A DNA stretch of 64,000 nucleotides from Lysobacteraceae bacterium (GTDB lineage: Bacteria; Pseudomonadota; Gammaproteobacteria; Xanthomonadales; Xanthomonadaceae), in assembly GCA_016789405.1 (NCBI GenBank), contig JAEUPQ010000004.1:62001-126000 (forward strand). The letters are read 5' to 3'. The notes below the pieces were generated by a model, which made no database searches, had not been told where the DNA came from, and saw nothing but the letters and a program-made list of their open reading frames with translations. Numbering within the stretch: position 1 is the stretch's first letter; each line of letters opens with the position of its first letter. This document shows, one piece after another, positions 24,308 through 34,428 of the stretch. A program made the translations under genes and the position numbers.

Positions 24308-24880
24308 TCACACTGCACAGGAGGATACCTGCATCCCGCTCTTTTCGCGCCACTTCTCCGCAGTCATGCGCCACCCTTGAAATCCCGCCATGCAGACATC
24401 GAACTCGTCGAAGCCAAGTGACCGCATCACACCCCTGCCACCTTCATTTTCATGCAGATGCCTCGTTGTGATCTCGACTGCACCCAAAGACCACTGGCCA
24501 AGAAGCGCGCAATCAACAATACGAAGAAGCACGGGGGAGCCAATGCCGGAACTTTGACAACCCGGCAACAGCATCAGTCCCATTTCGAAACGAGCATGAA
24601 TTAATTTGTCTCGAACCAGTGCAGCCATGCCAAATGAGTCATTGGTCGATCGACAAGAAATGCGCCAGTACTTGGCGCGCGCAGAAGAACTCGTATTCTG
24701 ATCGAGCACTCTCTGAAACTGGCTTACGACCTCCTCCCTCCCCATCACCGGCCCGATGTACCGCATCACATCCGGGTCGGTGTACAGCGCCATGTAGAGA
24801 TCTAGGTCGTCCTCGCACAGCAGTCGTGCCTTGACGCGCGGTGTCTCGAAGGAGAGGTAGGCGGGGTCGAGGCCAGTCAC
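24308..24880 (-). CDS. GNAT family N-acetyltransferase in the borosin locus
   Basis: The 190-residue protein resembles RimJ/RimL-type GNATs (PF13302): [21 protein letters not shown] at the start, FEMGLMLLP (strand 4), the acetyl-CoA loop Q-S-S-G-I-G (in [11 protein letters not shown]), and [16 protein letters not shown] near residue 145. It begins with GTG 24880 overlapping the stop of the nitroreductase gene and ends 15 bases before the methyltransferase GTG, so GNAT, methyltransferase and precursors look like one transcript. A role in acetylating the modified peptide or in self-protection is inference. Its first 40 codons are GC-rich and the rest is lower in GC, like the methyltransferase. 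Confidence 0.88.
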   Translation of the reverse strand: MTGLDPAYLSFETPRVKARLLCEDDLDLYMALYTDPDVMRYIGPVMGREEVVSQFQRVLDQNTSSSARAKYWRISCRSTNDSFGMAALVRDKLIHARFEMGLMLLPGCQSSGIGSPVLLRIVDCALLGQWSLGAVEITTRHLHENEGGRGVMRSLGFDEFDVCMAGFQGWRMTAEKWREKSGMQVSSCAV

Positions 24881-25545
24881 AGGAAGCTCGCGTACTCGTC
24901 CAGGGGCAGGCGCTGGATGGCCGGGACGCGGCAGTCGGGCGCAAGGTGGCCGACGACCAGCAGCAGGTAGGCCATTTCGTTCTTCGGGCGGCCGAGCAGT
25001 TCGTTGAGGAAACCCATGGGGCTCGGGGTGTGGGTCAGGGTCGCGAGGCCCGCATGATGCAGCGCGGCTATGAGCATGCCGCAGGCAATGCCGACCGATT
25101 CATGAGGGTAGTAACGCTTGACCTTGTTGCCGGCATCGTCGTGGCCGAAGCGCTCGTAGAACACGCCGATCAGCCAGGGCGCGGTTTCGAGGAAGGGCTT
25201 GTCGGCATCGGTGCCCAGCGGAGCGAGCGCGTTGAGCCACTCCTCCGGGGCGCGATGCGTGTAGAACTCGCGCTCCTCGGCTTCGGCGCCCTCTCGGATT
25301 CGGCGCTTCAACGCGGGATCCTGCACGGCCACGAAGCGCCAGGGCTGCTGGTTGGCGCCGCTGGGGGCCGTGCCGGCTGCGCGCAGGCATTGCTCGATGA
25401 CTTCGCGCGACACCGGGGTATCGGCGTAGTCGCGAACCGTGCGGCGGCGGGACAACTCGTCGGCGAAGGCACGCGCTGCAGACCTGCGCTCGTCTTCGGA
25501 CAATGCGGGCATCGGCGGAAGGGCGATGGTCGGATGATCGTGCAT
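24877..25545 (-). CDS. Nitroreductase family FMN oxidoreductase
   Basis: The 222-residue product has the nitroreductase fold: [22 protein letters not shown] (FMN-phosphate Arg cluster; residues 35-55), [17 protein letters not shown] near residue 65, and [19 protein letters not shown] near residue 150. Such enzymes reduce nitro groups, quinones or flavins with NAD(P)H. ATG 25545 begins the recognisable protein. The stop overlaps the GNAT start (GTGA), so it is at the head of the minus-strand run. High GC suggests a resident chromosomal gene; membership of the borosin pathway is not implied by sequence. Confidence 0.9.
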   Translation of the reverse strand: MHDHPTIALPPMPALSEDERRSAARAFADELSRRRTVRDYADTPVSREVIEQCLRAAGTAPSGANQQPWRFVAVQDPALKRRIREGAEAEEREFYTHRAPEEWLNALAPLGTDADKPFLETAPWLIGVFYERFGHDDAGNKVKRYYPHESVGIACGMLIAALHHAGLATLTHTPSPMGFLNELLGRPKNEMAYLLLVVGHLAPDCRVPAIQRLPLDEYASFL

Positions 25546-25664
25546 GGGCGGGCCTGTCCTGTGGCGTGCCGGCACCTTAGCAGGCGGACGCCCGGGCGCA
25601 AGCTTGGCGTGGCAACGCGCCCCACCTACACTCGCCGCGACGCCAGCCGCCCGGACATTGCGCG

Positions 25665-26408
25665 ATGCCCTTCTTCCTGCTTTCGATCGTCCTGCAGATC
25701 GCCTGTGCCGTGCACGTGGTGCGCACCGGTCGACCGATGTACTGGATCTTCCTACTGCTGATCGGCTCCTACATCGCGGTCGCGATCTATTTCTTCGCGG
25801 AAATCCTGCCGGGGCTGCGCCACAGCCGCACCGCGCGGCGCGCACTGCAGGGCGCGCACGACCGCATCGATCCCGAGCGCCACAAGCGCGCCGCCTCGCA
25901 GCGACTGGAAGTCGCCGACACCCTGGAAAACCGCCAGCGACTGGCCGAGCAGAGCTACGCCAGCGGCGACTACCAGCAGGCCGCCGAGCTGTATCGCTCC
26001 GGCCTGCGCGGGCTCTACACGACTGATCCCAACCTGATGCTGGGCCTGGCGAAGTCGCAGTTCGCGCTGAACCTGCCCGACGAGGCGCGCCGGACGCTGG
26101 ATGCCCTGATCGCGGCGAACCCGGGCTTCCGGTCGAGCGAAGGCCACCTGATCTACGCGCGATGCCTCGAGGCACAGGGCGACATCGCCGGGGCGCTGCA
26201 CGAGTACGAGGCCGTGGTGCAGGGCTTCCCCGGCGAAGAGGCACGGGTCCGCCACGGCCTGCTGCTCAAGCGCGAAGGACGGGTCGACGAGGCCGATGCC
26301 GTGTTCGACGAGTCGCTGCGTCGTTCGCGCGTGGCGCCCGGCTACTACCAGCGCGAACAGCGCGAATGGATCGATCTGGCGGCGCGCGAACGTTCACCGC
26401 ACCGCTGA
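25665..26408 (+). CDS. Membrane-anchored tetratricopeptide-repeat protein
   Basis: The 247-residue product starts with two membrane helices (residues 1-20 and 25-47; [36 protein letters not shown]) resembling the phospholipase D-nuclease N-terminal (PLDc_N) module, then a helical linker and four or five degenerate TPR units (about 95-235), for example [20 protein letters not shown]. It probably scaffolds proteins at the inner membrane. A TACACT hexamer (25627-25632) lies 32 bases before the ATG. It is divergent from the nitroreductase. No specific role known. Confidence 0.82.
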   Translation: MPFFLLSIVLQIACAVHVVRTGRPMYWIFLLLIGSYIAVAIYFFAEILPGLRHSRTARRALQGAHDRIDPERHKRAASQRLEVADTLENRQRLAEQSYASGDYQQAAELYRSGLRGLYTTDPNLMLGLAKSQFALNLPDEARRTLDALIAANPGFRSSEGHLIYARCLEAQGDIAGALHEYEAVVQGFPGEEARVRHGLLLKREGRVDEADAVFDESLRRSRVAPGYYQREQREWIDLAARERSPHR

Positions 26409-26483
26409 CGCCCAGACCCGCCTGACACCCTGTTCACGACCGGGGTCGCAGAGCGCGCGGCGCCCTTCGGCTAGCATGGCGAC

Positions 26484-27872
26484 ATGCCAGATCGCACGAC
26501 GCCCCCCCTCGCGCCGATCCCACGGACGACGACAGAGACGATCGCACGGATGATTCCCCCGTCCGTGGCCGGACCGGTGCTGCTTGCATGGAGCGGCGGC
26601 ATGGATTCCACCGTGCTGCTCCACCTGCTCGCACAGGATGCCGACCAGCGTGCACGCGGCTTGCGCGCGATCCATGTCCACCATGGGCTGCATCCGGACG
26701 CCGATGCCTGGGCCGCGCATTGCGAAGCACTCGCCCATGCGTGGTCGGTGCCGTTGACCGTGGTGCGCGTGAACGTCGACCGCGACAGCGGACTCGGGAT
26801 CGAAGCCTCCGCACGACAGTCTCGGCGCGCCGCGTTCGCGGCCGAACTCCGCGACGGCGAATGCCTCGCACTCGCTCAGCATCGCGACGACCAGGCGGAA
26901 ACCTTCCTCATGCGCGCGCTCCGCGCCTCCGGGCCTGATGGCCTGGCGGCGATGCGCCCATGGCGTGCATTCGGCAAGGGCTGGATGTGGCGCCCCCTGC
27001 TCGACACATCGCGCGACACGCTGCACATCCATGCCCGGGCACACGGATTGCCCTGGGTCGACGATCCGAGCAATGCAGATGCAGGCTTCGACCGCAACTT
27101 CCTGCGCCTGCAGGTGATGCCGCTGCTGCGCGAGCGCTGGCCGCATGCCGACGCCGCGCTGTCTCGCGCAGCACACCTCGCTGCGGAAAGCAGCGACATC
27201 CTGGCGGAGCGCGACGCCGCCATCCTTTCATCCGTGCGCGAAGAAGCCGGGCCCGGACTGTCCGTGATCGCACTGCGGTTGCTGTCGCCTGCGCGACGGG
27301 CCCGCCTGTTCCGCTACTGGGCGACCAGCCTGGGCTGGCCGCCGCTGCCCGCCGAGGGCATCGCGCGCATCGAGCAGGACCTGATCGCGTCCGGCGACGC
27401 GGCGCATGATCGGCTGCCCGGCTTCGCCTGGCATGGCGTGGCGATCCGACGGTGGCGCGATGCGCTGTATGCGATCGACGGCGACCACGACCTGCCCAGG
27501 GACTGGGCCTGCGAATGGGACGGCAGCCAACCCCTGGCACTGCCCAACGGCGACACCTTGCGGCTGAAGGGTGCCGCACGTTTCCCCACGCCAGTCCGCG
27601 CACATGCGCGCCAGGGCGGCGAACGCATCCAGCTGCCAGAGCGCGGACCGCAGCACCACAGCCTCAAGCACGTGCTGCAGGAGCTGGAGATCGCGCCATG
27701 GCATCGCTCGCGGATGCCCCTGCTCAGCACCGACGACGGCACCCTGCTCGCCGCCGGCGACCGCATCCGTTCGGCCGGCTTCGACCTGTGGATGCAGGCC
27801 CACGATGCCTCGCTGGTCTGGACACGGCATCGCGAAGCGGATGGCACGCGCTCGCCTGTCGTGCAGGCGTGA
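26484..27872 (+). CDS. tilS: tRNA(Ile)-lysidine synthetase
   Basis: TilS converts C34 of the CAU-anticodon tRNA-Ile to lysidine using ATP and lysine, so that AUA is read as isoleucine; it is essential. The 462-residue protein has the PP-loop [16 protein letters not shown] (about residues 34-49), [45 protein letters not shown], and a C-terminal TilS domain. There is no Shine-Dalgarno; a TAGCAT hexamer (26472-26477) ends six bases before the ATG, suggesting a leaderless mRNA. xseB and ispA follow on the same strand. Confidence 0.96.
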   Translation: MPDRTTPPLAPIPRTTTETIARMIPPSVAGPVLLAWSGGMDSTVLLHLLAQDADQRARGLRAIHVHHGLHPDADAWAAHCEALAHAWSVPLTVVRVNVDRDSGLGIEASARQSRRAAFAAELRDGECLALAQHRDDQAETFLMRALRASGPDGLAAMRPWRAFGKGWMWRPLLDTSRDTLHIHARAHGLPWVDDPSNADAGFDRNFLRLQVMPLLRERWPHADAALSRAAHLAAESSDILAERDAAILSSVREEAGPGLSVIALRLLSPARRARLFRYWATSLGWPPLPAEGIARIEQDLIASGDAAHDRLPGFAWHGVAIRRWRDALYAIDGDHDLPRDWACEWDGSQPLALPNGDTLRLKGAARFPTPVRAHARQGGERIQLPERGPQHHSLKHVLQELEIAPWHRSRMPLLSTDDGTLLAAGDRIRSAGFDLWMQAHDASLVWTRHREADGTRSPVVQA

Positions 27873-27919
27873 CACGCCCCCCTGTCTTGGCCCGCATCGA
27901 ACGCTTACACTCCGCAACC

Positions 27920-28192
27920 ATGGCCCGAAAAACCACTTCCGACGCCGCCGTCGACACTGCACCGGACGCTTCGCCGGTCGCCGACTTCGAACAGTCGCTC
28001 GACGCCCTGGAACAACTGGTCGAGAAGATGGAACAGGGACAGATGAGCCTGGAGGAGTCGCTCGGCGCGTATGAGCGCGGTGTCGGCCTCTACAGGCGCT
28101 GCCAGCAGGCCCTCGAACACGCGGAACTTCGCGTGAGGCTGCTCACCGACCCGGAACAGCCCGACGGCGCAGAGCCTTTCGCCGATGCGTGA
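27920..28192 (+). CDS. xseB: Exodeoxyribonuclease VII small subunit
   Basis: XseB pairs with XseA to degrade single-stranded DNA. The 90-residue product shows [24 protein letters not shown] helices (residues 23-42) and [20 protein letters not shown], the family core, with a longer N-terminal lead than E. coli (80 residues). A TACACT hexamer (27906-27911) ends eight bases before the ATG. Its end overlaps the ispA start by 8 bases, the conserved xseB-ispA order. Confidence 0.95.
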   Translation: MARKTTSDAAVDTAPDASPVADFEQSLDALEQLVEKMEQGQMSLEESLGAYERGVGLYRRCQQALEHAELRVRLLTDPEQPDGAEPFADA

Positions 28193-29087
28193 GCCGCCTC
28201 CGGCGGACATCACGACCGCCCTCGCCCACTGGCGCCAGCGCGCCGACGCTGCGTTGGAGCAGGCGTTGCGCGCGCATGCGCTCGAAGACACCCGTCTGCA
28301 GGCGGCGATGCGCCACGCTGCGCTGCTCGGCGGCAAGCGCATGCGCCCGCTGCTGGTCTACGCCACCGGACACATGCTCGGCGCTGGCGATGCTGCACTC
28401 GATGCCCCGGCGAGCGCGGTCGAACTGATCCACGCCTACTCCCTGGTCCACGACGACCTGCCGGCGATGGACGATGACGCCCTACGCCGCGGCCAGCCGA
28501 CGGTCCACGTGGCCTTCGACGAAGCCACGGCCATCCTCGCCGGCGACGCCCTGCAGACGCTGGCGTTCCGGCAGCTCGCCGACGCACCTGCGCCGGCCGA
28601 AGTGCGCATCGCGATGGTGCGCGAACTGGCGACCGCCAGCGGCGCGCTGGGCATGTGCGGCGGCCAGGCCTTCGATATCGATGCCACCGGGCGCGGCGGC
28701 GACATCGGCCTTGCCGAACTCGAGCGCCTGCACGCGATGAAGACTGGCGCCCTGCTGCGCTGCGCGGTGCGCCTGGGCGCATACACAGGTGGCGCGGACA
28801 TCGCAACGCATGCGGCCCTGGACCGTTATGCGGAAGCGCTCGGCCTTGCCTTCCAGATCCGCGACGACCTGCTCGACATCGAAGCCGACAGCGCCACGCT
28901 GGGCAAGACCGCAGGCAAGGATGTCGCGCAGAACAAGGCCACCTTCCCGGCGCTGCTCGGCGTGGATGGCTCGCGCGAACGGCTGTCGACCTTGAGCGAA
29001 GCGATGCACGACGCGATCGCCCCCTTCGGTGACGACGCAGCGGCACTGGCCGAGCTCGCCCGCATGGTCGTCGAACGCAGCCACTGA
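28185..29087 (+). CDS. ispA: Farnesyl diphosphate synthase (short-chain polyprenyl synthase)
   Basis: IspA condenses dimethylallyl or geranyl diphosphate with isopentenyl diphosphate to farnesyl diphosphate. The 300-residue product has [11 protein letters not shown], the first Asp-rich motif [13 protein letters not shown] with DDxxxxD spacing, and the second [13 protein letters not shown]. The bulky/aromatic pattern before the first motif fits a C15 producer. The start overlaps xseB by 8 bases, so translational coupling is expected. dxs, which often follows, is not present. Confidence 0.95.
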   Translation: MREPPPADITTALAHWRQRADAALEQALRAHALEDTRLQAAMRHAALLGGKRMRPLLVYATGHMLGAGDAALDAPASAVELIHAYSLVHDDLPAMDDDALRRGQPTVHVAFDEATAILAGDALQTLAFRQLADAPAPAEVRIAMVRELATASGALGMCGGQAFDIDATGRGGDIGLAELERLHAMKTGALLRCAVRLGAYTGGADIATHAALDRYAEALGLAFQIRDDLLDIEADSATLGKTAGKDVAQNKATFPALLGVDGSRERLSTLSEAMHDAIAPFGDDAAALAELARMVVERSH

Positions 29088-29177
29088 ACGAAGAAGGGCC
29101 GGCACCGCGTCGCGGCACCGACCCTGGTCGATGGCTGTTGCACTCCGCGGATATTCAGTCCGTGGACCTAGAGTGGC

Positions 29178-29630
29178 TCAGAACAGGCGGATCGTCAGCG
29201 GGTAACGGTAGTCCTCGCCATTGAACGCCTTCACCGTGGCGATGACGCTGCACAGCAGCCACATCACCGCGATCACGCCTGCCGCCGCGAGCAGGGCCAG
29301 GCCCGCCGGCACGGTGACGATGGCACCGATCCCGAGGGTGAACACGGTCGCGCCGACCAGCACCACCGCGATGGCGCAGGCCACCAGCGAATACAGCAGC
29401 ATGCTGAGGTTGAAGTTCAGCGCTTCCTTGGCATGCGCAGCGGCGAACGGCTGCCGATCGCGGACCATGAGCCACACCGCGAATGCCGCCAACGCGCCGG
29501 CGATGCCTGCCGACCAGCTGGTCAGGAATGCCGCGAGCATCGCGGCCAGGTGCGCGCCTGCAGCCCAGTTGCGGGCGCTGGCATCGGTATCGCCGGACAT
29601 GCCGGCATGGCCATCCAGTACGTCATTCAT
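29178..29630 (-). CDS. DUF4870 membrane protein (copy 1)
   Basis: The 150-residue product is a DUF4870/Tic20-like small membrane protein with three to four helices. Family features are the N-terminal AAGAHLAAMLAAF helix, the AAHAKEALNFNLSM motif near residue 65, and the terminal EDYRYPLTIRLF. Function unknown. It is convergent with ispA. A second copy with the same KEALNF motif and YRYPFSVRLI ending lies at 32534-32944. Confidence 0.88.
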   Translation of the reverse strand: MNDVLDGHAGMSGDTDASARNWAAGAHLAAMLAAFLTSWSAGIAGALAAFAVWLMVRDRQPFAAAHAKEALNFNLSMLLYSLVACAIAVVLVGATVFTLGIGAIVTVPAGLALLAAAGVIAVMWLLCSVIATVKAFNGEDYRYPLTIRLF

Positions 29631-29757
29631 CTCGCCTTCCTCCCGGAGGTCGCCTCCGGACTGCGCGCCGGAACCCCCGGCGCAGGATCAGCATCGCGCC
29701 AAATCGCGCAAAGGCCATGCACCGGAAGGCACCCAACGAACGGCATGGCTCGCAGGC

Positions 29758-30936
29758 TCAGACCAGTCCGTCGAATGGACGGACGTCGCGGCTGTCCGGA
29801 AACACCATCGTCTCGACCACGGATTCAGGCAGACCAAGGTGTCCCAGCAGCACGCCCTTGAACAGCGCGCGCAGGTCCGTGGTGGCGCGCAGGTCGCGAC
29901 CGCCCAGCAGATCGGCAGGCGCCAACCCGGGCCAATCGCCGACCACACGCCCGCCGCGCACTGCGCCACCGGCCAGCAAGGCCACGCCGCCGACGCCGTG
30001 GTCGGTGCCGCCACTGCCGTTCGCCCTCACCGTCCGCCCGAATTCGGTGACCACCATGACCACCGTGCTGCGCCAGTCCTCGCCGAGTCCGTCATGCAGG
30101 CCACGCAGCCCCGCGTCGAGTTCGCCGAACTTGCGCGCCAGCGCGGCCTCCTGACCACGATGGGTATCCCAACCGGTGTCCTCGACGAACGCGATGCGTG
30201 CACCGTCATTGCCCTTGAGCCTGCGCGCCGCGACCGCCATCGCATCTTCCAGCCGGAAGGCGCCCGCACGGGTGGTCGCCAGATCGCCCGCACGCATCGC
30301 ATCGGCGAATGCCGGCGCCAGTCGAGCATCTTCCGCATACAGCGCCTGCAATTGCCCCATGAGCATCTCGGAGGGATCGCGAGGCAATGGCGGCGACCAG
30401 ATGTCTGAACGCGTCGATCCGCGCATCGCCAGCGGCATCACCTGCGCGATGGCCAAGCCCTGCGTGCCCGACATGGCTTCGATGCAGCGGCCGATCCAGC
30501 CATCGCGACGCCCACCCGGCACAGCGGTGCCGTTCTCCAGGCAATCCTGGGCATCGAAATGCGAACGCTGGCGATACGGCGGCGCTACCGCCAGCACGGG
30601 TAGCAGTTGCTTGCGTGCGAACAGCGCGTGCGCGAAAGGCAACCCCGGATGCAGGCCGAAACTGCCATCCAGCGATCGTGCGCCCTCCACCGCGAGCACG
30701 CCGCGCGCGGTGGCAAGATGCGGATCGCCACGAGGCGGCAGCAGGTGCAGGCCATCCATCGCGCCGCGAAGCAGTACGACGAGCATGCGCGGCGACGACG
30801 CCGTCGAAGCGCTCGCCACTCGAGGTCCGATCGCCAGAGTGGCGGTCAATCCTCCCAGCGCCGCCAGGAATCGACGGCGCGTCATCGTGGCCGCCTGCAT
30901 TTCGCTGGATTTTCCCGCGTTCCGATTGCGCATCAT
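29758..30936 (-). CDS. DUF1501 family protein, Tat-exported
   Basis: The 392-residue product begins, after about 17 residues, with a twin-arginine signal (MTRRRFLAALGGLTATLAIG). Its body shows DUF1501 features: LVVLLRGAMDGLHLLPP, GWDTHRGQEAAL, VVTEFGRTVRANGSGGTDHG. The family belongs to the alkaline-phosphatase-like superfamily; substrates are unknown. ATG 30936 shares its A with the stop of the upstream DUF1800 gene (TGATG), so the pair is co-translated. DUF1800-DUF1501 pairing is a widespread conserved arrangement. Confidence 0.9.
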   Translation of the reverse strand: MMRNRNAGKSSEMQAATMTRRRFLAALGGLTATLAIGPRVASASTASSPRMLVVLLRGAMDGLHLLPPRGDPHLATARGVLAVEGARSLDGSFGLHPGLPFAHALFARKQLLPVLAVAPPYRQRSHFDAQDCLENGTAVPGGRRDGWIGRCIEAMSGTQGLAIAQVMPLAMRGSTRSDIWSPPLPRDPSEMLMGQLQALYAEDARLAPAFADAMRAGDLATTRAGAFRLEDAMAVAARRLKGNDGARIAFVEDTGWDTHRGQEAALARKFGELDAGLRGLHDGLGEDWRSTVVMVVTEFGRTVRANGSGGTDHGVGGVALLAGGAVRGGRVVGDWPGLAPADLLGGRDLRATTDLRALFKGVLLGHLGLPESVVETMVFPDSRDVRPFDGLV

Positions 30937-32372
30937 CACACCCTCCACTGGAATGCAGGGCTGGAAAACAACAGCGCCATCCCTTCGCGTGGCGAGCCCG
31001 CGCGCCGCAGTGCGTCGCCGAGCAGGCCGTCCACGGCACTCGTGCCCAGCACATCAAGCGCGATCGCGTGTGGCATGCGGTCGTCCGGGACATGGTCAGC
31101 CAGCATGCCTGCAGCCTGTATTCGCTTGCGCAAACCATCACCGCTGGCCCAGTCATCGGCCGTATCGGGAAATCCGGCCGGAGAGCGCGGCATGAAGGCG
31201 GGCTGCCCCAGCGCCTGCAGCAACCGGTTCAGTGACTGCGGGCGGCGTTCGAGGTCGATGCTGCCGGCACGCAGCGCCGACACGAGGAAATCCTGCGGTG
31301 CCTTGAACTTGCGCGCTTCGGCGGACCAGGCGGCATCGTCGTCGATCATGGCGGCGTACAAGGCATTCAACTCGCCGCCACTGCGCAGGTAAGCCGCAGC
31401 CATGCGATCGACGAGCATCGGCGGCGGCAGATCGGACACGAAATGCCGCGCGAGTTTCGTTGCCAGGTGTCGGGCCGTCGACGGGTGCAGTGCAAGATCG
31501 CCGAGGATCGCGCGCCCCTGGGACTCGCCGCCCTCGGCATAGCGACGACCGAGCACCATGCGCGCTCCGGGTTCGTGCGCGCCGGCGCGAAAGACGAACG
31601 CAGTCGTCGCATCGGTCCATTCGCGCGACGAAGGCGTGCCCCAGCCCGTGATGGCGCGGGCGAGCTCGATCACATCCTGCTGCTGGTAGCCGCCGTCGAC
31701 ACCCAGGGTATGCAATTCGAGGATTTCCCTCGCCAGGTTCTCGTTGAGCCCAAGTCGACGCGGTGCACCCGCGTCTCCGCGACGCGCGACACGGCGCGCC
31801 AGACGCTGGACGAGTTGCGAGCCATCGCCGACCGAAGCGGCGTTGTCCAGGTACAACAACATGCCCGGATGCGTCTCGACGGCCAGAAGCAGGTCACGGA
31901 AATTCCCGAACACATGCGGACGGACCGCTTCGCGCTCCATCGGCGCAGCGAGCAGGCGCGCGCTGTTCTTGTCGATCGAAATCGCGAAGTGGTTGGACCA
32001 GAAGTGCACCAGTCGCTCGGCGAACGGTCGATCGGTGGCCCCGGCATGCCGATAGCGCACGGCGATATCCTCGATCGCGTCGCGACGCAGGGCTCGCTGC
32101 TGCGCGAGCGCCGGGGAACCGTCGTCTGATTCGTTGCGCGCAGCACGTCGTGCACGCCGATAGTCGGCTTCGCGGCGCAACAGTGAAAGGCTGTCGGGAA
32201 GATCCTTGAACATTGGCGGGAGAGGTGCCGGCCGAAGCTGCCCATGCAGCCAGCCGCGCGCATCCTGAACCCGCTCACGCTCGCCGGGTTTCGCGCCCAG
32301 GCCGAAGCGGTTCACTGCCGCCGTCCGCGTCGACGCCGTGGTGTCGGCCCACGTCGTTGCCCGTCTTGCCAT
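30936..32372 (-). CDS. DUF1800 family protein
   Basis: The 478-residue product shows family landmarks: AVNRFGLGAKPGE at the start, LVHFWSNHFAIS near residue 125, LGLNENLAREILELHTLGVDGGY near residue 210, and ATKLARHFVSD near residue 295. Nothing is known of its reaction. No clear signal peptide is present, unlike the partner DUF1501 protein; export as a complex on the partner's Tat signal is possible but speculative. ATG 32372 was chosen as the start nearest the domain. The two genes lie downstream of a terminator at 32446-32473. Confidence 0.87.
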   Translation of the reverse strand: MARRATTWADTTASTRTAAVNRFGLGAKPGERERVQDARGWLHGQLRPAPLPPMFKDLPDSLSLLRREADYRRARRAARNESDDGSPALAQQRALRRDAIEDIAVRYRHAGATDRPFAERLVHFWSNHFAISIDKNSARLLAAPMEREAVRPHVFGNFRDLLLAVETHPGMLLYLDNAASVGDGSQLVQRLARRVARRGDAGAPRRLGLNENLAREILELHTLGVDGGYQQQDVIELARAITGWGTPSSREWTDATTAFVFRAGAHEPGARMVLGRRYAEGGESQGRAILGDLALHPSTARHLATKLARHFVSDLPPPMLVDRMAAAYLRSGGELNALYAAMIDDDAAWSAEARKFKAPQDFLVSALRAGSIDLERRPQSLNRLLQALGQPAFMPRSPAGFPDTADDWASGDGLRKRIQAAGMLADHVPDDRMPHAIALDVLGTSAVDGLLGDALRRAGSPREGMALLFSSPAFQWRV

Positions 32373-32445
32373 GTCGCGTCCGCCATGCGGGAAGTCGCTC
32401 CTGGAAACGAACCAGCGCCAGGGCCGTTGACTTGTGGCGGCCAAA

Positions 32446-32473
32446 CGAAAAACCCCCGGCGGGGGCCGGGGGT
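32446..32473 (-). terminator. Rho-independent terminator of DUF4870 copy 2
   Basis: On the minus strand a 9-bp stem ACCCCCGGC / GCCGGGGGT (32473-32465, 32460-32452) with a CCCC loop is followed by TTTTTCG. It separates the DUF4870 gene from the DUF1800/DUF1501 pair. Confidence 0.88.
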
Positions 32474-32533
32474 CTTCGGATTCGCTTCGCGCTGCCTGCT
32501 TGCTTGCTTGAGGGGCGCCAGCTCGATGATCGC

Positions 32534-32944
32534 TTATTTGATCAGGCGCACCGAGAACGGATAGCGGTAGGCGTTGCCCTCATTGGCCTTGATGCCGCCC
32601 ATGATGCTCAGCACCAGCCCTGCGAGGCCGATCAGCGCGATCACCGGGAACAGCAGGAAGCCGATCAGCACGAACGACAGGATGAAGGCAACGATGCCGA
32701 GCGCCACGCAGACCGCCGATACGGTGATCTGGAAATTCAGCGCTTCCTTGCCCTGGTCGGCGACGAAGGGCATGGTGTCGCGCTTCATCATCCAGACCAC
32801 CAGCGGACCAAGCAGGTTGCCGAAGGGAAGGATCAGCCCGGCCAGCGCGGACAGGTGAGCGAACATGCCCCATTGGCGCTCTTCGGCGCCGGGCGTGCCG
32901 GACGGTGCTTCCGGCGCGGCGGTGTATTGGTCGAAATCGGACAT
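32534..32944 (-). CDS. DUF4870 membrane protein (copy 2)
   Basis: The 136-residue product has a short polar N-terminus (MSDFDQYTAAPEAPSG), helices at about 30-60, 75-105 and 105-125, and the family motif VADQGKEALNFQIT with a terminal NAYRYPFSVRLIK. It resembles copy 1 at 29178-29630 in these segments but is otherwise different. ATG 32944 fits the polar start. Function unknown. Confidence 0.9.
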   Translation of the reverse strand: MSDFDQYTAAPEAPSGTPGAEERQWGMFAHLSALAGLILPFGNLLGPLVVWMMKRDTMPFVADQGKEALNFQITVSAVCVALGIVAFILSFVLIGFLLFPVIALIGLAGLVLSIMGGIKANEGNAYRYPFSVRLIK

Positions 32945-33031
32945 GGATTGGGGCTCCCCGGTGGGTGGTAGGTGGGTCGGTTGGCGTCTTGCCGTGCGCG
33001 CCATGCCAAGCGCGCCTGACGATGATAAACG

Positions 33032-34408
33032 TCAAAGCCCCCCGGCAACGGTCATCCGGCCCACCAGGATCGATCCGACCGAAACGTGCGAACGCGTGTC
33101 GATGTCGTTGCCGATCGCGTCGATGGCCATGTACATGTCGCGCAGGTTGCCAGCGATGGTGATGCCGTCGACCGGATACGCGATCTCGCCGTTCTCCACC
33201 AGGAAGCCCGCCGCACCGCGCGAGTAGTCGCCGGTGATGGTGTTCACGCCCTGCCCCATCAATTCGGTGACCAGCAGGCCGTTGCCCATGCCGCGCAGCA
33301 GTTCGCGCAGGCTGCCGGCATTCGCGGCCACGTCGAGGTTGAACACGCCGCCCGCATTGCCCGTGCTCTGCAGGCCGAGCTTGCGCGCCGAATAGCTGCC
33401 CAGCAGGTAACGGCGCAGGATGCCGTCGCTGATCAGGTCGGACTCGCGCGTGGCCACGCCCTCGGCGTCGAACGAAGAAGAGCGCAGGCCGCGCATCAGG
33501 AACGGACGCTCGCTCAGGCGGCACCAGGTCGGCAGGACCTGCGTGTCGACGCGATCGAGCAGGAAGCTGGCGCGGCGATACAGCGCGCTGCCGGACACCG
33601 CATTGAGCAGGTGGCCGATCAGCGATCGCGCGACCTCGGCCTGGAACAGCACCGGCATCTCGCCGGTGGCGAGCGTGCGGGGTTCGAGACGCGCGACGGT
33701 GCGTTCGGCCGCACGGCGACCGATGGCCTCGGGGGATTCCAGGTCCTCCCGCGCGAGCGCCGTGCTGTACCAGTAGTCGCGCTGCATGCCGTCGCCTTCA
33801 CCCGCGATCAGGCCGCAGGAAATGCTGTGCAGGGTGTCGCGCTCGCGACCGAGGAAACCGTGGGAATTGGCGTAGACGCCGACCGAATCGCCGGTCGACA
33901 CGTTGGCGCCGTCGGACAGCGAGATGCGCGCATCGGCCCCGCGTCCAGCGGCTTCGCAGGCGAGGGCCAGGTCCACGGCCGCGTCGGCATCGAGCGCCCA
34001 TGGATGCCAGCCGTCGAATTCGCGCACATCGTTGGCCATGCGGTCGGCGTCGGCCAGGCCGGAGGCCGGGTCGTCCTCGGTGTGGCGCGCGATGGCGCAG
34101 GCCTGCGCCACGGTGGCTTCCAGGCTTTCGGGGCGCAGGTCTGCGGTGCTGGCGCTGCCCTTGCGCTGGCCGAAATAGACGGTGACGCCGATGCTGCGGT
34201 CGCGGGTGGATTCCACGCTCTCGACCGCGCCCATGCGCACGTTGACGTTGAGGCCGCGGTCCTCGTCGCAGCTGACTTCGGCCTGGCTGGCGCCATGCCG
34301 GCGCGCGCGCGCCAGCAGGTCCAGGGCCAGTTCGGACAGGCGATCCAGGCGGGCCTGGCTGTCGTCGGCGGCGATGCGTGCGGAAAGAGGAGAATCGATG
34401 GCGTTCAA
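33032..34408 (-). CDS. pmbA: Metalloprotease subunit PmbA (TldE)
   Basis: PmbA/TldE forms a heterodimer with TldD that degrades unfolded peptides; in E. coli the pair matures microcin B17 and degrades CcdA. The 458-residue product has [14 protein letters not shown] near residue 75, [13 protein letters not shown] near residue 385, and [22 protein letters not shown] near residue 415. It lacks the HExxxH zinc site, as is normal for TldE. The start is TTG 34408 with AGGA seven bases upstream. It is divergent from darP, with 20 bases between; tldD lies beyond darP. Confidence 0.95.
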   Translation of the reverse strand: MNAIDSPLSARIAADDSQARLDRLSELALDLLARARRHGASQAEVSCDEDRGLNVNVRMGAVESVESTRDRSIGVTVYFGQRKGSASTADLRPESLEATVAQACAIARHTEDDPASGLADADRMANDVREFDGWHPWALDADAAVDLALACEAAGRGADARISLSDGANVSTGDSVGVYANSHGFLGRERDTLHSISCGLIAGEGDGMQRDYWYSTALAREDLESPEAIGRRAAERTVARLEPRTLATGEMPVLFQAEVARSLIGHLLNAVSGSALYRRASFLLDRVDTQVLPTWCRLSERPFLMRGLRSSSFDAEGVATRESDLISDGILRRYLLGSYSARKLGLQSTGNAGGVFNLDVAANAGSLRELLRGMGNGLLVTELMGQGVNTITGDYSRGAAGFLVENGEIAYPVDGITIAGNLRDMYMAIDAIGNDIDTRSHVSVGSILVGRMTVAGGL

Positions 34409-34428
34409 TGCTTTATCCTGTGCCCACT

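Noticed and set aside
24877..25545. Nitroreductase as a RiPP azoline dehydrogenase
   Set aside because: No cyclodehydratase (YcaO) is present, the precursors have little Ser/Thr/Cys in the core, and the gene has resident base composition, so its overlap with the GNAT is probably operon packing.
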